A stretch of 64,000 bases of DNA, from the NCBI GenBank assembly GCA_023426545.1, contig JAFAAN010000057.1:1-64000 (forward strand). Reading direction: 5' to 3'. Made by a program: the position numbers and the translations under genes. Of this stretch, positions 61,403-64,000 are shown one piece after another. The notes beneath the pieces were generated by a model that saw only the letters and a program-made list of their open reading frames with translations, searched no databases and was not told where the DNA came from. The DNA is from Pseudomonadota bacterium (lineage in GTDB: Bacteria; Myxococcota; Myxococcia; Myxococcales; Myxococcaceae). Numbering within the stretch: the stretch's first letter is position 1; each line of letters opens with the position of its first letter.

Positions 61403-62599
61403 TCAGGCGCTGTCATCGGGGGTGTCGTCGGCTGGCTCGGCCCCGGGGCGCTCGGGCTCGTAGACCTGGATGTGTTCGATTTCGCCGCCCAGGAACTTGA
61501 GCACCGCCCGCACGGCCGGGTGGCTGCGGACCTTGTTATCGGTGTTCTTCTCGTGGGCCGCGCGGCTCTGTGCATCCTGCTCGGCCAGGCTGGGGCCCAG
61601 GCGAGGGTCATCCGGCGATGCATCCTGGAGGGTGAGCTTCACGGGGCGGCCGAAGTGCTCGGCCAGGGCCCGGTCGACGGCGGCCTTGCCCGCGGTGGAG
61701 TTGACGGCCATTCGGTGGAAGCCGGCCACGGGCAGGAAGCCGAGGACGATTTCACCGTTCTTCATGGACATCAGGCGCCCGTTGGCGAGCGCGGCGCCCT
61801 GCCGGGGGTGCGAGGCCTTCACCGTATCGACTGCGGCCCGCCACCGCTCGATGAGGGGCAGGTTCGGGTTGTCCCGCGAGCGGCTGGGGGTGGGCGCCTC
61901 CGGCTCCGGCTCGGGTTCGGGCTCACTGAGGCTGGGGGGCTCGGGAGCTGGCGCGGGCGGCGGCGGGGCCGCGTCGGGGAGGCACTCTCCGGAGGCGCAG
62001 CCCTCGGGGGAATGCTCCTCTGGGTAGTAGCGCGCGTCCTCCTCCTCGTGGGGCGGAGGCCCGGCCGGGGCGATGGGCTCCGGCCGACGGATGTTGGTGA
62101 TGCGGACTTCCGGAGCGGGCTCGGTGGTCCGCGACAGCGGCGTGGCGCCGGCCGGAGCAGGGGGCGGCGTGGGAGCCGCGGGGGCCTGTGCCGAGCCGCC
62201 ATGGCGGAGGAAGGAGAGCGGACGCGCGGCGGAAGGGGACAACCCCTCCAGTACCGGCCCGGAGGGAATCATCTGCGCGGCCTGGTAGCCCGCGCGAGCT
62301 GGCTCACCCGGGCGCACGTCGCCATGAGGCACACCGTGTCGCGGCGGCTCGTCATGGCGTCCAGGCGCGGCGTGGCCGCTGGCGCGCCAGGGCTCACCCT
62401 GCCGGGCAGGACTGGCGATGGGGCCGACCTGAGGCGGTGCCTCCTGGCGCATCGCCGCCACGGAGGGCGTCGACTCGGCGGGGCGTAGCGATGGGGCGGG
62501 TAATGTGGGTCGCGGCTCAGGCGCGAAAGTTGGCGGGGCTGGAGCGACCTCCCGGCGCTCCAGCGTTGGACTTCGCAGAACCGTCCCCCATCCCCGCGG
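61403..62599 (-). CDS. dnaX: DnaX tau-specific C-terminal part, in a different frame from the N-terminal part
   Basis: This frame (open back to 62770) encodes the tau-like C-terminus of DNA polymerase III tau. There is a Pro/Ala/Glu-rich linker, then LPLIERWRAAVDTVKASHPR and GAALANGRLMSMKNGEIVLGFLP, typical of myxobacterial DnaX C-terminal domain, to the end. It is one base out of phase (the +1 frame) relative to 62517-63737, and the two overlap by 254 bases. Protein-like sequence joins the two frames somewhere between 62517 and about 62600. Either the ribosome or polymerase changes frame here, or an insertion/deletion or sequencing error has split one gene. The start coordinate given is only the point from which the frame is useful. 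Confidence 0.65.
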   Translation of the reverse strand, partial: PRGWGTVLRSPTLERREVAPAPPTFAPEPRPTLPAPSLRPAESTPSVAAMRQEAPPQVGPIASPARQGEPWRASGHAAPGRHDEPPRHGVPHGDVRPGEPARAGYQAAQMIPSGPVLEGLSPSAARPLSFLRHGGSAQAPAAPTPPPAPAGATPLSRTTEPAPEVRITNIRRPEPIAPAGPPPHEEEDARYYPEEHSPEGCASGECLPDAAPPPPAPAPEPPSLSEPEPEPEPEAPTPSRSRDNPNLPLIERWRAAVDTVKASHPRQGAALANGRLMSMKNGEIVLGFLPVAGFHRMAVNSTAGKAAVDRALAEHFGRPVKLTLQDASPDDPRLGPSLAEQDAQSRAAHEKNTDNKVRSHPAVRAVLKFLGGEIEHIQVYEPERPGAEPADDTPDDSA

Positions 62600-63737
62600 C
62601 GAGCTTGTCCACGCGGGCGAGCAGCTCGGGAATCGAGCCGCCGGGAGAGAGCTGGATGGCCTTGAGCAGCGCCATCTCCAGCGCCAGACGCGGCTGGGCC
62701 GCGCGCGACACGTCCCAGATGCAGCCGTGCACCACGTCGAACAGACGGGTGAGCTGCGCGGGCTCCGCATCCTGGGCGAGCGTCTGCAATGCCTTCTGCT
62801 CGGACTCGGACAGCTCGTCGGGGGCCTTGCCCAGCGTCTTGGTGACGAAGAGGTGTCGCAGCTGGAAGGCCAGCTCCTCCGCCAGTCGCTTCAGGTCGAG
62901 CCCGCGGTTGAAGACCTCCTCCACGCGCTCCAGCACGCGCCGGGCGTCCTTGCGGACGAGCGCGTCGGCGAAGTCCTGCACCAGGGTGCGGTCGATGGCG
63001 CCCAGCGCCTCGGCCACTTCTTCATCGGACGGGTTGGCTCCGCAGGAGGCGAGCACCTGGTCCAGCAGGCTCAGCGCGTCGCGCATGCCGCCCTCGGACT
63101 GGCGCACCACCAGCGACAGCGACTGGTCGGAGATGCCGGCGCCCTCCGCCTTGCAGATCTCCTGGAGCCGCTGAAGCATCCGCGCCGCCGGAATCCGGCG
63201 GAAGTTGTGGCGTTGGCACCGCGACAGGATGGTGTCCGGGAGCTTGTGCGCCTCGGTGGTCGCGAAGATGAACTTCACGTGCCCGGGCGGCTCCTCCAGC
63301 GTCTTGAGCAGCGCGTTGAACGCCGCCCCCGACAGCATGTGGACCTCGTCGATGATGTAGATTTTGTGCCGGTCCCGCTGCGGCAGGTACTTCGCGTTCT
63401 CCCGAATCTCGCGGACGTTCTCGACGCCGTTGTTGGAGGCACCGTCGATTTCGGCGACGTCCACGCTCGTGCCCGCGGCAATCTCCGTGCAGGCGCGGCA
63501 CTCGCCGCAGGGCTGGGCGGTGGGGCCCTTCTCGCAGTTGAGCGCCTTGGCGAGTAGACGGGCGGCCGTTGTCTTGCCCACGCCGCGAGGCCCGCAGAAC
63601 AGGTACGCGTGCGCGACCCGGTCCATCTTGATGGCGTTCGCGACGGTCCGGACGACGTGCTCCTGTCCGGTCATGTCATCGAACTTCTGCGGGCGCCATT
63701 TGCGGGCGAGAACGAGGTAGCTCATGGGGGGCGCCAT
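62517..63737 (-). CDS. dnaX: DNA polymerase III subunit gamma/tau, N-terminal (gamma-like) part
   Basis: This is the clamp-loader ATPase (406 residues as encoded): ATP-binding GPRGVGKTTAARLL (about residues 45-58), four zinc cysteines (CEKGPTAQPCGECRACTEI), Walker B region IYIIDEVHMLSG, sensor 1 TTEAHKLPDTILSRCQ, and the domain III lid to SPGGSIPELLARVDKL. It ends soon after domain III, like E. coli gamma. The downstream tau-like sequence is in the +1 frame. It heads the dnaX-ebfC-recR group. Confidence 0.93.
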   Translation of the reverse strand: MAPPMSYLVLARKWRPQKFDDMTGQEHVVRTVANAIKMDRVAHAYLFCGPRGVGKTTAARLLAKALNCEKGPTAQPCGECRACTEIAAGTSVDVAEIDGASNNGVENVREIRENAKYLPQRDRHKIYIIDEVHMLSGAAFNALLKTLEEPPGHVKFIFATTEAHKLPDTILSRCQRHNFRRIPAARMLQRLQEICKAEGAGISDQSLSLVVRQSEGGMRDALSLLDQVLASCGANPSDEEVAEALGAIDRTLVQDFADALVRKDARRVLERVEEVFNRGLDLKRLAEELAFQLRHLFVTKTLGKAPDELSESEQKALQTLAQDAEPAQLTRLFDVVHGCIWDVSRAAQPRLALEMALLKAIQLSPGGSIPELLARVDKLAAGMGDGSAKSNAGAPGGRSSPANFRA

Positions 63738-64000
63738 CTAAACACGGCGGCGTGAATGATCCATGTCGTTGCCCTCCCACGAGGTGGGATTCCACTCTGC
63801 GTCCCGCCCACGCCGCAGGCAGGGAGGAGGGCGGGCGGGCGCAGCTCGCGTGCCTTGCGTCCGGCCTCGCGGGCAGGGAGAGTCCGCCGCGCCTGTGTTC
63901 GCGCCCCACCTCTCCGCTTCCGCCTCTCAGCCCGAGCCCTCCGTCGCGCTGGAGGCCGCGCACCGCCGCGCGCCTCGCTGGAGCTGGTCCCGCTGGGGGC
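63738..64000 (+). other. Terminal 263 bases without a supported gene
   Basis: All three + strand frames are open to the window edge from about 63750 (ATG candidates at 63756 and 63763), as is common in such GC-rich DNA. The end is rich in Pro/Ala/Ser/Arg codons. A divergent gene start is possible, but I cannot choose a frame or family. Confidence 0.4.

Overview
The window comes from a high-GC myxobacterium, very probably Myxococcus or a close relative. The gene order pilB-T-C-S-R-A-G-H-I-D, nla28S-nla28, pilM-N-O-P-Q and the MglA/MglB sequences match what I remember of Myxococcus xanthus. Myxococcal traits include long Ala/Pro-rich proteins, TPR-rich envelope proteins and a Ser/Thr kinase. 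I see no tRNA, rRNA, CRISPR array or intact insertion sequence.

Region 1 (about 0.1-20.7 kb, + strand) is the type IV pilus locus that powers social motility. It encodes the motor ATPases (pilB, pilT), platform (pilC), two NtrC-type two-component systems (pilSR and nla28S-nla28), the major pilin with its own sigma54-type promoter, an assembly-linked ABC transporter (pilGHI), prepilin peptidase (pilD), the alignment complex (pilMNOP) and secretin (pilQ).

Region 2 (20.7-37.9 kb, + strand) holds a lipoprotein, an orphan Roadblock protein, efp-accB-accC, the TPR protein sgmX (which links MglA to pilus activity), an ExeA-like ATPase, an overlapping tamB-tamA-like pair, another lipoprotein and a PlsC-like acyltransferase.

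Region 3 (37.9-40.7 kb) looks accessory. It has a degraded ORF, an SdpR/SdpI-type autorepressor and immunity pair behind a near-consensus promoter with an operator-like inverted repeat, a gene-poor stretch and an SDR oxidoreductase. It separates the pil block from the mgl block, two loci I remember as far apart in M. xanthus DK1622, so it may mark a rearrangement point.

Region 4 (40.7-54.7 kb, - strand) carries a polysaccharide export pair (wzaB/wzpB-like), a small secreted protein, a cyclic-nucleotide-binding protein, a six-gene set resembling part of the Glt/Nfs trans-envelope machinery (GltG-, F-, E-, D- and C-like plus a 234-residue secreted protein), and mglB-mglA, the polarity GTPase and its GAP. 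Diverging from mglBA, region 5 (54.9-60.4 kb, + strand) is a translationally coupled trio: a secreted barrel-like protein with Ig/carboxypeptidase-regulatory repeats, a FecR-domain lipoprotein, and a transmembrane Ser/Thr kinase whose outer domain resembles the C-terminal domain of the GltG-like protein. Region 6 (60.4-63.7 kb, - strand) is a housekeeping dnaX-ebfC-recR group in which dnaX is split over two reading frames.

The window therefore concentrates both motility outputs: the pilus and its activator SgmX, and the MglA/MglB switch with a partial second envelope complex. The most interesting less-described parts are the mgl-linked Glt/Nfs-like set, the divergent FecR-kinase trio, and the dnaX frame change. 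Locus names and comparisons with M. xanthus are from memory, not from a search.
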